From: an uncultured Hungatella sp.
GTDB taxonomy: Bacteria > Bacillota > Clostridia > Lachnospirales > Lachnospiraceae
DNA: 64,000 bases
Direction of reading: 5' to 3'
Assembly (NCBI GenBank): GCA_947066955.1
Contig: CAMTAF010000001.1
Location: 55,575 to 119,574, forward strand
Shown here in pieces: positions 27,347 through 38,237 of the stretch (position 1 is its first letter; each line of letters starts with the position of its first letter). Position numbers and translations under genes: made by a program. A model generated the notes under the pieces. The model was given only the letters and a program-made list of their open reading frames with translations. It had not been told where the DNA came from and did not search any database.

Positions 27347-29245
27347 TTATTTTGCCTCCTCAAGGGCTGCCGTGACAGCCTCTATGATGCCCTTGCTGGT
27401 GTTGGTGGCGCCGGACACGGTGTCAACCTCCGCTGTCTGGTTTTTGATGATCTCTTCCACCACGCCCTTTTCCGCGGCCTCATAGATTCCGGCTGTCTCG
27501 CCGTGCTCCTTTAAGGTTACAGAGACAATGCTGCCGCCCTCCACGGTCACTTCCACGGTGATGTCGCCGTTGTTGCCCTTGCCGGTGCCTTCATAGACGC
27601 CATCTTTATAGTTTCCCTGAACTGCGGGGGCCGCCTGGCTGTCATCTTCCTCAGCCGTGATCTCTGCCTCGGTGTGGCCGCCGTTGTCTGCTACATAATC
27701 CTCTGCCTTGGAGCCCGCGATGCGTCCGAATACTACAATGTCCGTAACCGCGTTGCCGCCTAAACGGTTTCCGCCGTGAACGCCTCCCGTAACCTCGCCG
27801 GCTGCGAATAAGCCTGGGATGGGGCTTCCGTCCTCTTTGAGCACCTGGGTCTCGGTGTTGATCTTAACGCCGCCCATGGTGTGATGAATCGCGGGCGCGC
27901 ACAGCGCGGCGTAGTACTTGGGCTGGTTCAGAGGAAGCTCCATGCTCTCGCGGCCAAACTCTTCATCCTTGCCTGCTGCCTGATAGCCTGCGTAGGCTTT
28001 CAGGGTCTCTGCCAGAGCCGCCCCGTCCACGCCGATGGCCTCTCCCAGCTCTTCAGGTGTGTCCGCCTCTGTGACGATGCCTGCCTTTATGTAGGACTCG
28101 ATGGCTGCCAGGCTGTCTCTCACCGCCTGGTCAAATACAAGATAGCACACCTTGTCGGTCTGCTCCAGGATGGCTGCGGATACCACATCCCTTGTCTCCA
28201 GCTCATCCACAAAACGCTTGCCTTCTTTGTTTACCAGGATAGCGCCGTTGCCCCGGACGCCTTCTGTGTACATGGTCTGTGTATCAGGATTTACAGTTGG
28301 GTGGGTCTGGATCTGCTCCATATCCACAAAAGCCGCGCCCAGCTCCTTTGCCATGGCGATTCCGTCGCCGGTAGCCCCGCTGTGGTTGGTGGTGCAGAAA
28401 CCGGCCAGATCCGGCTTGTACTCTACTACCATCTCGGAGTTGGCCCCAAAACCGCCTGTTGCCAGAACCACTGCCGTACAGTCGATGGTAAATTCCTCGC
28501 CGTCCTTGTTGGTTGCGGTCACGCCCCGCACCTTGCCGCTGTCATCTACCAGGATCTTCTCTGCCTTGGTTTCCAGAAGAACCGGGATCTCCAGCTCTGC
28601 CACTTTGTCATTGAGCGCCTTTACCAGCATGGGACCCACCGCCGATGTGTCGCTGGGCCTGTGGATACGCTTTACGCTGGCTCCTCCGAACATGCCTACA
28701 ACGCTTAAGTCCCCGCCGATTTCATTTACCCAGTCTACCGCAGCGGCAGAATTCTCTGCCATCACGGTCACTAAGTCTTTATCATTTAACTCTTTGCCGC
28801 CTTTCATGGTGTCTTCGACAAACAAATCTACAGAATCTTCAATATTGTCGGCCTTCTGATAAGATGTCCCCGCCGCGTTAAGGCCGCCTGTGGAACGGGT
28901 GGTGTTGCCTCCCGTGATGGGCATCTTTTCCAGTATTACCACATCCGTAGCGCCGTCCTGGACTGCCTGGATCGCCGCTGTCATCCCTGCTCCGCCTGCT
29001 CCGATAACCACGATATCCGCCTGCTGGCTCTCTCCGGCAGCTGCCTCTTTCTCGGCCTCGGTTGTCTCTTCTGCCGTGGTAGTCTCTTCCGCTGTTGTGG
29101 TCTCAGCCGCTGTTGTAGTCTCGGCCGCCGTGGTGGTCTCGGCCGCTGTGGTGGCGTCCGCGCTCTGTCCGCCGCAGGCAGCCAGAGACAGGGCCATGGC
29201 GCCCGCCAGCACCGCTGACACCAGTTTCTTACCTGATTTTCTCAT
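27347..29245 (-). CDS. FAD-dependent flavoprotein (fumarate/urocanate reductase-like) with FMN-binding domain; lipoprotein
   Basis: lipobox LSLAACGG; DIVVIGAGGAGMTAAIQA; GLFAAGEVTGGVHGGNRLGGNAVTD; C-terminal FMN_bind (DTVSGATNTSKGIIEAV). Confidence 0.9.
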   Translation of the reverse strand: MRKSGKKLVSAVLAGAMALSLAACGGQSADATTAAETTTAAETTTAAETTTAEETTTAEETTEAEKEAAAGESQQADIVVIGAGGAGMTAAIQAVQDGATDVVILEKMPITGGNTTRSTGGLNAAGTSYQKADNIEDSVDLFVEDTMKGGKELNDKDLVTVMAENSAAAVDWVNEIGGDLSVVGMFGGASVKRIHRPSDTSAVGPMLVKALNDKVAELEIPVLLETKAEKILVDDSGKVRGVTATNKDGEEFTIDCTAVVLATGGFGANSEMVVEYKPDLAGFCTTNHSGATGDGIAMAKELGAAFVDMEQIQTHPTVNPDTQTMYTEGVRGNGAILVNKEGKRFVDELETRDVVSAAILEQTDKVCYLVFDQAVRDSLAAIESYIKAGIVTEADTPEELGEAIGVDGAALAETLKAYAGYQAAGKDEEFGRESMELPLNQPKYYAALCAPAIHHTMGGVKINTETQVLKEDGSPIPGLFAAGEVTGGVHGGNRLGGNAVTDIVVFGRIAGSKAEDYVADNGGHTEAEITAEEDDSQAAPAVQGNYKDGVYEGTGKGNNGDITVEVTVEGGSIVSVTLKEHGETAGIYEAAEKGVVEEIIKNQTAEVDTVSGATNTSKGIIEAVTAALEEAK

Positions 29246-29474
29246 AAATCTTCCTCCTCATATATGGGCACGCCCCAACTCTGTGTGAACTCCGGGGCTG
29301 TAACTGTAGTCTATCACTCCGTTAAATTAATGTCAATCCATACAATCAAATCTTAAGAAAAAATCCCCCTTAAAAAATACATTTTATGGTATAATAAAAA
29401 GTAACGCGGATTTTGGGTTCCCGTCCAAATCTTTAAAACCCGGAATAAACCATGCAAAAAAGGACTTTAATTTT

Positions 29475-31856
29475 ATGAACAAAAAATCATTAATCACGTT
29501 AGAATATGACAAGATCATCTCCCAGCTGGCGGAATACGCCTCATCTCCCTTAGGCGCCCGTCTGTGCCGCGGCCTTCTGCCTTCCACTGACATCGGCCAG
29601 ATCCGCAGGACCCAGGCAGAGACCTCCGACGCCCTCACCAGGGTGCGCTTAAAAGGCAGCGTTTCTTTTTCCGGGCTGAGAGATGTGGGGGACTCCCTAA
29701 AGCGCCTGGAGATCGGCAGTTCCCTAAACATCACGGAGCTTTTGTCCATCAGCGCTGTCCTCACAGTGGCCTCCCGGGCCAAGGCCTACGGGCGGCACGA
29801 GGAGTCGGAGCTTCCCGATGACTCTCTGGAGGAGACTTTCCGCCTTCTTGAGCCCCTGACCCCTTTAAACACGGAGATCCGGCGGTGCATTATCTCGGAG
29901 GAAGAGGTCAGCGACGACGCCAGCCCGGGCCTGCGCCATGTGCGCCGCTCCATGAAAGTGGTCAACGACCGGGTTCACTCCCAGTTAAACTCCATCCTCA
30001 ACTCCAACCGCTCCTATCTCCAGGACGCGGTGGTGACCATGCGGGATGGCCGCTACTGTCTGCCTGTGAAGTCTGAGTACAAGAACCAGGTGTCAGGCAT
30101 GGTCCACGACCAGTCCGCCACCGGTTCCACCTTGTTCATCGAGCCCATGGCCATTATCCAGTTAAACAACCAGCTCCGGGAGCTGGAGATCCAGGAGAAG
30201 AAGGAAATCGAGGCAGTCCTGGCAGACTTAAGCAACCAGACCGCGCCCTTTGTGGAGCAGATCCGCCTTGACCAGGAGCTTTTAGCTTCCCTGGATTTCA
30301 TCTTTGCCAGAGCCGCCCTGTCCAGACACCACAAATGCAGCCAGCCCGTATTCAACACCAACGGATATATCAACATTAAGGAAGGACGCCATCCCCTTCT
30401 GGACCCGGCAAAGGTGGTTCCCATCAACATCCACCTGGGCAGAGAATTTGACCTTCTCATCGTCACCGGACCCAACACAGGGGGGAAAACCGTTTCCCTA
30501 AAAACCGTGGGCCTGTTCACCCTTATGGGACAGGCCGGGCTCCATATCCCGGCTTTTGAGGGCTCGGAGCTGGCCGTGTTCGAGGATGTGTTTGCCGACA
30601 TCGGGGACGAGCAGAGCATTGAACAGAGCCTGAGCACCTTCTCCGCCCACATGACCAACATCGTGTCCATCCTGGACCAGGCGGACAGCCGCTCCCTGTG
30701 CCTCTTCGACGAGCTGGGGGCAGGCACGGACCCCACGGAGGGCGCCGCCCTGGCCATCGCCGTGCTCAGTTTTCTCCACAACATGAAGTGCCGCGCCATG
30801 GCCACCACCCACTACAGCGAGCTGAAGGTTTTCGCCCTGTCCACTCCTGGCGTGGAAAATGCCTGCTGTGAGTTCAGCGTGGAGAATCTCCAGCCCACCT
30901 ACCGCCTCCTCATCGGTATTCCCGGCAAGAGCAACGCATTTGCCATCTCAAAGAAGCTGGGGCTTCCGGACTTTATCATCGAGGATGCCAAAAGCCGCCT
31001 GGAAGCCAACGACGAGACCTTTGAGGACTTAATCGCCCACTTGGAGGAGAGCAGGCTGACCATAGAGAAAGAGCAGGCCGAGATCAAGGCCTACAAGGAG
31101 GAAGCGGCGAAGCTGCGGGCCCGCCTCTCCCAGAAGGAGGAGCGCCTGGACCAGCGCAAAGAAAAGCTCCTTAAGCAGGCCAACGAGGAGGCCCAGCGGA
31201 TCCTCAGGGAGGCAAAGGAAACCGCGGACCAGACTATCCGGAACATAAACCGCTTAGCCTCCGCCTCCGGCGTCAATAAGGAATTGGAGGCAGAGCGGGC
31301 AAAGCTGCGAGAGAAGATGAACCAGGTGGACCAGAAACTGGCCGTGAAGACCAAGGGACCCAAAAAGACCATCTCCGCCAAGACCCTTCAGATCGGAGAC
31401 ACGGTCAAAGTGCTGTCCTTAAACCTGATCGGGACCGTCAGCACTCTCCCCAACGCCAAGGGCGATCTGTACGTCCAGATGGGCATCCTCCGCTCCCAGG
31501 TCAACATAAAAGACTTGGAGATGGCCGAGGAGCCAAAAGACAGCAGCGCCGACGCTTCCCGCTCCAGGGAGAAGACCGGGAGCGGCAAGATCAAGATGTC
31601 CAAATCCTTCTCCGTGTCCCCTGAGATCAACCTAATCGGCATGACCACCGACGAGGCGGTCCCTGTGCTGGACAAGTATTTAGACGACGCCTATCTGGCC
31701 CATCTGCCCCAGGTCCGGGTGGTACACGGCCGGGGAACAGGAGCCCTGCGGGCCGCGGTCCACAAGAAACTGAAGAAATTAAAATACGTCAAGGAGTTCC
31801 GGCTGGGCGAGTTCGGCGAGGGAGATTCCGGTGTAACCATTGTGGTTTTTAAGTAA
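29475..31856 (+). CDS. mutS2: endonuclease MutS2
   Basis: TGPNTGGKTVSLKTVGL Walker A; LFDELGAGTDPTEGAALA; C-terminal Smr domain QVRVVHGRGTGALR. Confidence 0.96.
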   Translation: MNKKSLITLEYDKIISQLAEYASSPLGARLCRGLLPSTDIGQIRRTQAETSDALTRVRLKGSVSFSGLRDVGDSLKRLEIGSSLNITELLSISAVLTVASRAKAYGRHEESELPDDSLEETFRLLEPLTPLNTEIRRCIISEEEVSDDASPGLRHVRRSMKVVNDRVHSQLNSILNSNRSYLQDAVVTMRDGRYCLPVKSEYKNQVSGMVHDQSATGSTLFIEPMAIIQLNNQLRELEIQEKKEIEAVLADLSNQTAPFVEQIRLDQELLASLDFIFARAALSRHHKCSQPVFNTNGYINIKEGRHPLLDPAKVVPINIHLGREFDLLIVTGPNTGGKTVSLKTVGLFTLMGQAGLHIPAFEGSELAVFEDVFADIGDEQSIEQSLSTFSAHMTNIVSILDQADSRSLCLFDELGAGTDPTEGAALAIAVLSFLHNMKCRAMATTHYSELKVFALSTPGVENACCEFSVENLQPTYRLLIGIPGKSNAFAISKKLGLPDFIIEDAKSRLEANDETFEDLIAHLEESRLTIEKEQAEIKAYKEEAAKLRARLSQKEERLDQRKEKLLKQANEEAQRILREAKETADQTIRNINRLASASGVNKELEAERAKLREKMNQVDQKLAVKTKGPKKTISAKTLQIGDTVKVLSLNLIGTVSTLPNAKGDLYVQMGILRSQVNIKDLEMAEEPKDSSADASRSREKTGSGKIKMSKSFSVSPEINLIGMTTDEAVPVLDKYLDDAYLAHLPQVRVVHGRGTGALRAAVHKKLKKLKYVKEFRLGEFGEGDSGVTIVVFK

Positions 31857-31871
31857 CAGGGAGGTAATCAA

Positions 31872-32585
31872 ATGGCAGAAAAACAGCGGGTGCTCATTGT
31901 TGACGATGACGCCAACATTGCGGAGCTGATCTCGCTCTATCTGATAAAAGAATGTTATGAAACACTGATCGTGAATGACGGGGAGGAGGCCCTGCGGGTG
32001 TTTCCCGAGTTTAAACCCAACATCATACTGCTGGATCTGATGCTCCCCGGCATTGACGGGTACCAGGTATGCCGGGAGCTGCGGACCTCCTCCCAGGTTC
32101 CCATCATTATGCTGTCCGCCAAGGGTGAGATCTTTGACAAGGTCTTAGGGCTGGAACTGGGGGCCGACGACTATATGATCAAGCCTTTTGACTCCAAGGA
32201 GCTGGTGGCCCGGGTCAAGGCGGTTCTGCGCCGGTGCCACGCCACGTCTGCTTCCGCCGCGCCGCCGGGCACGGACCAGCAGGGGGATTATGTGGAATTC
32301 CCGGATCTGATCGTGAACCTGACCAACTATTCCGTGACCTACAACGGCCACTCCGTGGACATGCCCCCCAAGGAGCTGGAGCTCCTCTATTTCCTGGCCT
32401 CATCCCCAAACCAGGTTTTCACAAGGGAGCAGCTTCTGGACCACATCTGGGGATATGAGTACATCGGCGACACCAGGACCGTGGATGTGCACATCAAGCG
32501 CCTCAGGGAAAAGATCAAGGACAACGCCAACTGGGCCCTGACCACGGTGTGGGGCATTGGCTACAAATTCGAAGTGAAACGGTAG
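31872..32585 (+). CDS. OmpR/PhoB-type response regulator
   Basis: VLIVDDDANIAELI ... LLDLMLPGIDGYQVC; winged-helix C-terminus. Confidence 0.96.
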   Translation: MAEKQRVLIVDDDANIAELISLYLIKECYETLIVNDGEEALRVFPEFKPNIILLDLMLPGIDGYQVCRELRTSSQVPIIMLSAKGEIFDKVLGLELGADDYMIKPFDSKELVARVKAVLRRCHATSASAAPPGTDQQGDYVEFPDLIVNLTNYSVTYNGHSVDMPPKELELLYFLASSPNQVFTREQLLDHIWGYEYIGDTRTVDVHIKRLREKIKDNANWALTTVWGIGYKFEVKR

Positions 32586-32589
32586 TTTT

Positions 32590-33996
32590 ATGAAGCATTC
32601 TCTCTACTACAAATTTATACTGGGCTACTTGGTCTTCGGTGTCCTGGGCTTTTTCGCCGTGGCCACCACTGCCTCGGAGCTGACCTACAACCAGCTGATC
32701 CGGCAGGAATCCGAGACCCTCTACGATGAGGCCAATTTCCTGGCAGCCCGCTACAGCCAGGTCTACAAGGGCAGGAACTTGAACATGGACTCCGCCCGCC
32801 CTCAGCTGGAGGCCGTGGCCACCTACTTAAGGGCAGAGATCTGGGTGGTCAACAGCAGAGGCGCCATTGTGGTTGACAGCCGCGGCTCCTCCAGGGTCGG
32901 CGTGACCATAACAGGCTTTGACCCCACCTTTAACGGCAACCGCCACTACGCCATCGGCACCTACAACGACTGCTTCACCGAGGATGTGCTCAGCGTCTGC
33001 GCCCCCATCACCGGCAACTACACCACTTACGGGTATGTGCTTATCCACCTGCCCTTAAGCCAGATCGCGGACTCCAGAGACGAATTTCTCAATATCCTCT
33101 ACATTGTGTCAGGGATCATTTTCGCCCTGTCCCTGATCATCCTCCTGGTGTTTACCAAGACCGTGTACCTGCCTCTAAAAAAGATCACAGAGGCCGCCAA
33201 CCAGTACGCGGAGGGCAACCTAAAATATAAGACCACCATACATACCCAGGATGAGATGGGGTATCTTGCCGCCACCTTAAATTACATGTCCGACGAGCTG
33301 GACAAGATGGAGGAGTACCAGAGAACCTTTATCGCCAACATCTCCCACGATTTCCGGTCCCCTCTCACCTCCATCAAAGGGTACTTAGAGGCCATCTTAG
33401 ACGGAACCATCCCCCCTGAGATGTACGATAAATATTTAACCCGGGTGATCTCCGAGACCGACCGCCTGAACAAGCTGACCCAGGGGCTCCTCACCTTAAA
33501 CTCTCTGGACAGCAAGGGGTATCTGTCCCGGACCAATTTTGACATGAACCGGGTGATCAAGGACACTGCCGCCTCTTTCGAGGGGACCTGTGACGCCAAA
33601 AACATTGTCCTGGATCTGACCTTTTCGGAGAATATCACCATGGTCTACGCGGACCTTGGAAAGATCCAGCAGGTTCTCTACAATCTCATCGACAATGCCA
33701 TCAAGTTCAGCCACCCGGACTCAGTGATCTACATTCAGACCACAATAAAGTACGAGAAGGTCTTTGTCTCTGTGAAGGACACGGGCATCGGCATCCCCAA
33801 GGGAAGCCTTAAGAAGATCTGGGAGCGGTTCTACAAGACAGACCAGTCCCGGGGAAAGGACAAGCGGGGCACCGGCCTTGGGCTGGCGATTGTGAAGGAG
33901 ATCATACAGAATCACGGGGAGACCATAGATGTGATCAGCACCGAGGGGGTTGGGACGGAGTTTATCTTTACCCTGCCCAGAGCCGTAATCACGTAA
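32590..33996 (+). CDS. HAMP-domain sensor histidine kinase
   Basis: FIANISHDFRSPLTSIKGYLEAIL (H box); DTGIGIPKGSLKKIWERFYKTDQSRGKDKRGTGLGLAIVKEI. Confidence 0.96.
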   Translation: MKHSLYYKFILGYLVFGVLGFFAVATTASELTYNQLIRQESETLYDEANFLAARYSQVYKGRNLNMDSARPQLEAVATYLRAEIWVVNSRGAIVVDSRGSSRVGVTITGFDPTFNGNRHYAIGTYNDCFTEDVLSVCAPITGNYTTYGYVLIHLPLSQIADSRDEFLNILYIVSGIIFALSLIILLVFTKTVYLPLKKITEAANQYAEGNLKYKTTIHTQDEMGYLAATLNYMSDELDKMEEYQRTFIANISHDFRSPLTSIKGYLEAILDGTIPPEMYDKYLTRVISETDRLNKLTQGLLTLNSLDSKGYLSRTNFDMNRVIKDTAASFEGTCDAKNIVLDLTFSENITMVYADLGKIQQVLYNLIDNAIKFSHPDSVIYIQTTIKYEKVFVSVKDTGIGIPKGSLKKIWERFYKTDQSRGKDKRGTGLGLAIVKEIIQNHGETIDVISTEGVGTEFIFTLPRAVIT

Positions 33997-34045
33997 GACT
34001 CTGCCCGGAACCGCCGCTGTCTTCGCGGAGGTTCCGGGCAAAGTC
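33996..34045. terminator. bidirectional terminator-like hairpin between convergent genes
   Basis: AGACTCTGCCCGGAACC / GGTTCCGGGCAAAGTCT (one mismatch). Confidence 0.75.
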
Positions 34046-34047
34046 TT

Positions 34048-34893
34048 TTATTTTACCGCTCCGTTGACCACACCGTTAAGAATCTGCTTCTGGCAGAACA
34101 GATAGAAAATCAGAATCGGCAGAAGGGCCAGAAGGTAGGAGGCAAACGCCAGGTTATAGTTGGTTCCGAACTGGGTCTGGAAGGTCATCTGAGCCAGGGG
34201 AAGGGTGTTCATCCCGCTCCCCGACATGATGACAAGGGGCGTCATAACGTCATTCCAGGTGCCCAGGGCCGTCAGGACGGCCACAGTGGCGTGCATGGGC
34301 TTCATGATGGGGAAGATGATGCTCCAGTAGGTCTTCCATGTGCTGGCGCCATCCACCCTTGCCGCCTCTTCTAAGGACAGGGGGATGTTCACCAGGTACC
34401 CGGAATAGAGCATCATGTTCATGGGCATGTAGAAAACCACATAGCAGCAGATGACTCCCACAATGTTGGCAATGCCCATCTGGGCGGTCTGTTTTACCAG
34501 GGGCATCATCAAAATGGCAAAGGGCACAAACATTCCGCTGACAATGTAAAGGTACACAAAGCTGTAGAATTTGCTGCTTCCCCTGTTCCGGCCCAGGACA
34601 TAGCCGATCACAGAGTGGAGGGCAATGGAGATGACCAGGTTCACGGCTGTGATCAGAAAGCTGTTGAACAGGGAGCGCCAGAAGTCGGTCACTCTCATGG
34701 CTTCTCTGAAATTGTCAAGGCTGAAGGTCTTTGGCAGGGAGAGGATCCCCGCGATGCTGTTTGTCATCTCCGACGGCTGCTTTAACGCGATCATGAGCGC
34801 CATGTACAGGGGAAATATCACTGTTACCAGGCCCAGGATCAAAAGAATCGTGACAGGCCAGCTGACCCGCTCTGTTTTATTTTGTCTTTTCAT
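34048..34893 (-). CDS. carbohydrate ABC transporter permease (MalG-like)
   Basis: EAARVDGASTWKTYWSIIFPIMKP EAA loop; TM pattern. Confidence 0.93.
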   Translation of the reverse strand: MKRQNKTERVSWPVTILLILGLVTVIFPLYMALMIALKQPSEMTNSIAGILSLPKTFSLDNFREAMRVTDFWRSLFNSFLITAVNLVISIALHSVIGYVLGRNRGSSKFYSFVYLYIVSGMFVPFAILMMPLVKQTAQMGIANIVGVICCYVVFYMPMNMMLYSGYLVNIPLSLEEAARVDGASTWKTYWSIIFPIMKPMHATVAVLTALGTWNDVMTPLVIMSGSGMNTLPLAQMTFQTQFGTNYNLAFASYLLALLPILIFYLFCQKQILNGVVNGAVK

Positions 34894-35744
34894 TACAGCT
34901 GCTCCTCCTTACTGCTGCCAAATTTCGTCTGCGCCACAGACAGGGCTACGATGAGGACAAAGAACACCACCGCGTTGGCGCTCTGGAAACCGAACTGGCC
35001 TCCGGCCATGCCGTTGTTGTAGATCAAGTAGGATATGGACTCTGTGCTCTGGGCCGGCCCGCCTTTGGTCAGCGCCATGATCTGGTCAAACACCATAAGG
35101 AAGTTTTTCATGCACAGAACCATGTTGATGGTGAAAAACGGCATGATCAGGGGGAATGTCAGGTTCTTAAATTTAAACCACCCCGTGGCCCCGTCGATGG
35201 CCCCGGCCTCATAGACTTCCTCGGGAACCGTCTGGATGCCGGAGATGTAGATGATGGTGTTCATAGCCACGGACTGCCAGGCGCACACCGCCACGATGGC
35301 CACCCAGGCCCAGCTGGTGCTGGCAAGCATGCTTGTGGTCTTTGTCACGGCCGGAAGGATGTAGGTGAAAAAGTAGTTGAAAATATAGCCCACCACCAGG
35401 GCGCCCAGGATATTGGGGATAAAGTACAGCCCCCTGAGAGCGCTTTTAAACTTGATCTTGCTGCTTAGGCCCAGGGCCAGAAGCAGGCTTAGGACATTGA
35501 CCACAATGGTGGAAGTCACTGCCAGCTTGACGGTGAACAGATAAGATTTTCCCACCCTCACATCCTGGAACAGATCCACGTAATTGCGTAGGCCCACCCA
35601 GTCGTAGGAGCCGTAGCCTTTAAAGTTTGTAAAGCTGTATATGACGCCCTTGATCAGAGGCAGCGTGTTAAAGCAAAAGAACAGCGCCAGTATGGGCAGC
35701 GTCATGAAAAAATAAGTTCTCTCTCTGTCATTGATCTTCTTCAT
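34893..35744 (-). CDS. carbohydrate ABC transporter permease (MalF-like)
   Basis: YEAGAIDGATGWFKFKNLTFPLIMP EAA loop. Confidence 0.93.
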   Translation of the reverse strand: MKKINDRERTYFFMTLPILALFFCFNTLPLIKGVIYSFTNFKGYGSYDWVGLRNYVDLFQDVRVGKSYLFTVKLAVTSTIVVNVLSLLLALGLSSKIKFKSALRGLYFIPNILGALVVGYIFNYFFTYILPAVTKTTSMLASTSWAWVAIVAVCAWQSVAMNTIIYISGIQTVPEEVYEAGAIDGATGWFKFKNLTFPLIMPFFTINMVLCMKNFLMVFDQIMALTKGGPAQSTESISYLIYNNGMAGGQFGFQSANAVVFFVLIVALSVAQTKFGSSKEEQL

Positions 35745-35757
35745 ATTTTATTCCCCC

Positions 35758-37065
35758 CTATTGTCCCTGCTGCCGCTCATAGTCTTTTACCTTCTGGATG
35801 ATATCCCGGTTGTACCGAAGCCAGTCCTTATCAAACTTGGCCAGGAAGGCATCTACGTCCTGGTTGATGAGGAACGTCTGGATCTGGGCGTCCACAGACA
35901 TCTCGGAAGGGTAATAGTGGTCCTGATAGTCAACCATCTTCCCCGCGGAGATGTAGTCTTTCATGCCGTCCAGCATGGAGGCCAGCTGAAACTCCTCGTT
36001 TTTGCAGGAGATGGCGTTCTGATTGTCCAGGTACATCTGCACGTTCTCGTGTTCCAGCAAAAAGTCCAGCACCTCATAGGCAGCCTCCTTGTTCTCGCAG
36101 GCTTCCATGACAGAGAACAAAAGATCCACGCCGGAGTTTAACACATTGCCGTCAGCGCTGTCGCTTCCCGGCATGACGAAGGAGTCGATGTCCATGTCAG
36201 GATTCACGGATTTGATCTGGGGCACAGCGTAGCTTCCGATGGTGAACATGGCGGATTCCCCGTTGGCGAAAGCGGTGCAGGCATCGTTGTAGCCGTAGGC
36301 AAAGGGGCCCTCCTGACCGTAGCCCACCAGTTCTCTGATCTTCTCGGCAACCTCCCTGTACTCCTGGGTAAAGGTGGTCTCCCCCCGGTTCACCTGGCGG
36401 CACACGTCAGCCGGCGCTAAGTCCACGGCCAGGGCGTTCCAGGGAGCCAGGCAGGTCCAGGTGTCCTTAAATCCAAAATATAAGGGCTGTATGCCTGCTG
36501 CCCTGATCTCCTCACAGAGAGCGGTAAACTCGCCCCATGTCTCCGGGATCTCCCAGCCGTGTTCCTGGAACATGGTCCGGTTATAGAGTACCCCGGCAGC
36601 GTTGGCCGCGTAGGGAACTCCAAAGGAGCCCTGGGTGGGGACAAATTCCAGGCCATCCAGGATCTCTAAGTAAGCCGGCTTGATGGAGGAAAGTCCAGAA
36701 TATCCTGACAAGTCTGCCAGAATATCGGAGTCAACGAAATAGGAATAATTAATGTCGCCGCCGATTCCGATGATGTCCGGATAATCCTCCCGGATAAACC
36801 GTGTCTTTAAGATTGTGGTCGCATCGTTGGGAGAGTCGATGGTCAGGTGAATGTTGTCGTGGGTCCTGTTAAACTCCTCTTCCAGGCGTTCAAACACTTC
36901 GATTGCCTCTGGCTTAAACTGAATCATCTCGATCTGGATTTTTCCGTCATTTTGGGCTCCCCCTCCGCACCCTGTCAGGACAAGACCTGCTGCCACGGAG
37001 CCGGTGAGGAAAAGTCCCAGCGGGCTTTTTTTGTTTTTCATTTCCTTTGAACTCCCTTCCTTCAT
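35758..37065 (-). CDS. ABC transporter extracellular sugar-binding lipoprotein
   Basis: lipobox LVLTGCGGG; SBP_bac_1-like sequence; adjacent permeases. Confidence 0.93.
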   Translation of the reverse strand: MKEGSSKEMKNKKSPLGLFLTGSVAAGLVLTGCGGGAQNDGKIQIEMIQFKPEAIEVFERLEEEFNRTHDNIHLTIDSPNDATTILKTRFIREDYPDIIGIGGDINYSYFVDSDILADLSGYSGLSSIKPAYLEILDGLEFVPTQGSFGVPYAANAAGVLYNRTMFQEHGWEIPETWGEFTALCEEIRAAGIQPLYFGFKDTWTCLAPWNALAVDLAPADVCRQVNRGETTFTQEYREVAEKIRELVGYGQEGPFAYGYNDACTAFANGESAMFTIGSYAVPQIKSVNPDMDIDSFVMPGSDSADGNVLNSGVDLLFSVMEACENKEAAYEVLDFLLEHENVQMYLDNQNAISCKNEEFQLASMLDGMKDYISAGKMVDYQDHYYPSEMSVDAQIQTFLINQDVDAFLAKFDKDWLRYNRDIIQKVKDYERQQGQ

Positions 37066-37182
37066 ACTGTTTTTGGTGATATTGACAGTATATCATAGGA
37101 AAAAGACGGAATAAATATCATGATTTTTATGACTTTATACCATTTTGCTAGATTTTCAGAAACGATTTGCCTGTTTTTACCG

Positions 37183-38085
37183 TCATGCCTCCTGGATCTT
37201 TCGGCGAAATTCTTTGGGCGTGCATCCCTTCGATTCTTTGAATTTCCGTATAAAGTAACTGACGTTCTCAAATCCGCAGTCTAAGGATACCTGGAGGATG
37301 GGGATGGTGGTGTTGGCCAGAAGGGCGCAGGCCCTCTCCAGGCGGCAGTTGATCAGGTACTGGATAGGGGACAGGCCGGCGATCTCCTTGAAGAACCGGC
37401 ACAGATAGTTGGGGCTGCAGGGGATCACCTCCGAGAGCTGCCCCAAGGTCACCGGCTCGTCAAAATGTTCCTCGATATAGCCTGCAATGGTTTTGTAGTG
37501 GGCGATTTTCCTCAGATCAGAGGATGAAGCCGTCTTCCCCGGGGGAACCAAAAGACCCTGGCCGGCCATAAAGGCGAACAGCTCCAAAATCCCCAGCTTG
37601 CAGGTCATATACCACCCCTCCTCCTTCTCCAGGCCTGCCTTGAGAATCCTGTCAAACAGCTCCAGGACTCGGGGATAAGCGGCGTGGCCGGGAAGGAGGC
37701 GGAAGGGAAATTCCAGTTCATGGTTTAAAAAAGGGCGACTCCACTTCTCCTGCCACTCGTCAAGGTAGGCAAAGTCCAGAAGGTCCGGGCTGAACAGCAC
37801 CACGTCGTGCACCGTGTCCGGCCCATTCCCCGTGAGCTGGTGGAGCTCCTCGCTGTTGATGACCACCAGGTCCCCCTCTGCCAGCTGCCAGGTTTCTAAG
37901 TTCCGCTCACACAGGTAGACCCCCTTCCGGACCAGAATCAGCTCCACGTCGGGATGCCAGTGGCGCTCCACGAAAAAATGGTCCGGATAACCTGTGCCCG
38001 GCCCTGTGGTAAAATGGATGGACATCAGAGGATTTTTTCTTGTGCCGTGGACAGCGGCTTCTTTCAGGGTGATATCGGGGTACAT
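37183..38085 (-). CDS. AraC family regulator
   Basis: C-terminal HTH with GFENVSYFIRKFKESKGCTPKEFRR. Confidence 0.93.
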   Translation of the reverse strand: MYPDITLKEAAVHGTRKNPLMSIHFTTGPGTGYPDHFFVERHWHPDVELILVRKGVYLCERNLETWQLAEGDLVVINSEELHQLTGNGPDTVHDVVLFSPDLLDFAYLDEWQEKWSRPFLNHELEFPFRLLPGHAAYPRVLELFDRILKAGLEKEEGWYMTCKLGILELFAFMAGQGLLVPPGKTASSSDLRKIAHYKTIAGYIEEHFDEPVTLGQLSEVIPCSPNYLCRFFKEIAGLSPIQYLINCRLERACALLANTTIPILQVSLDCGFENVSYFIRKFKESKGCTPKEFRRKIQEA

Positions 38086-38237
38086 AGGCCAAACTCCTCT
38101 CTAAGCTTTCGGGCGCCCTGCCCATTTCGGGAAAATGTCAATATTGTGTTATCTATTATAGAAAATAATGCAAGATTTCGCAACAGAAAGAGGATATTAT
38201 GTAATTACAAAACATCGCGCGCGCAAAAATTTGGAGA

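Noticed and set aside
27881-28859. Long plus-strand ORFs opposite the flavoprotein gene
   Set aside because: Antisense to a well-supported CDS; composition typical of shadow ORFs.
38090-38140. GGCAGGGCGCCCGAAAGCTTAGAGAGGAG before an araC start, considered as another copy of the SD-targeting repeat
   Set aside because: Similarity is confined to short, low-information stretches; no direct repeat found.
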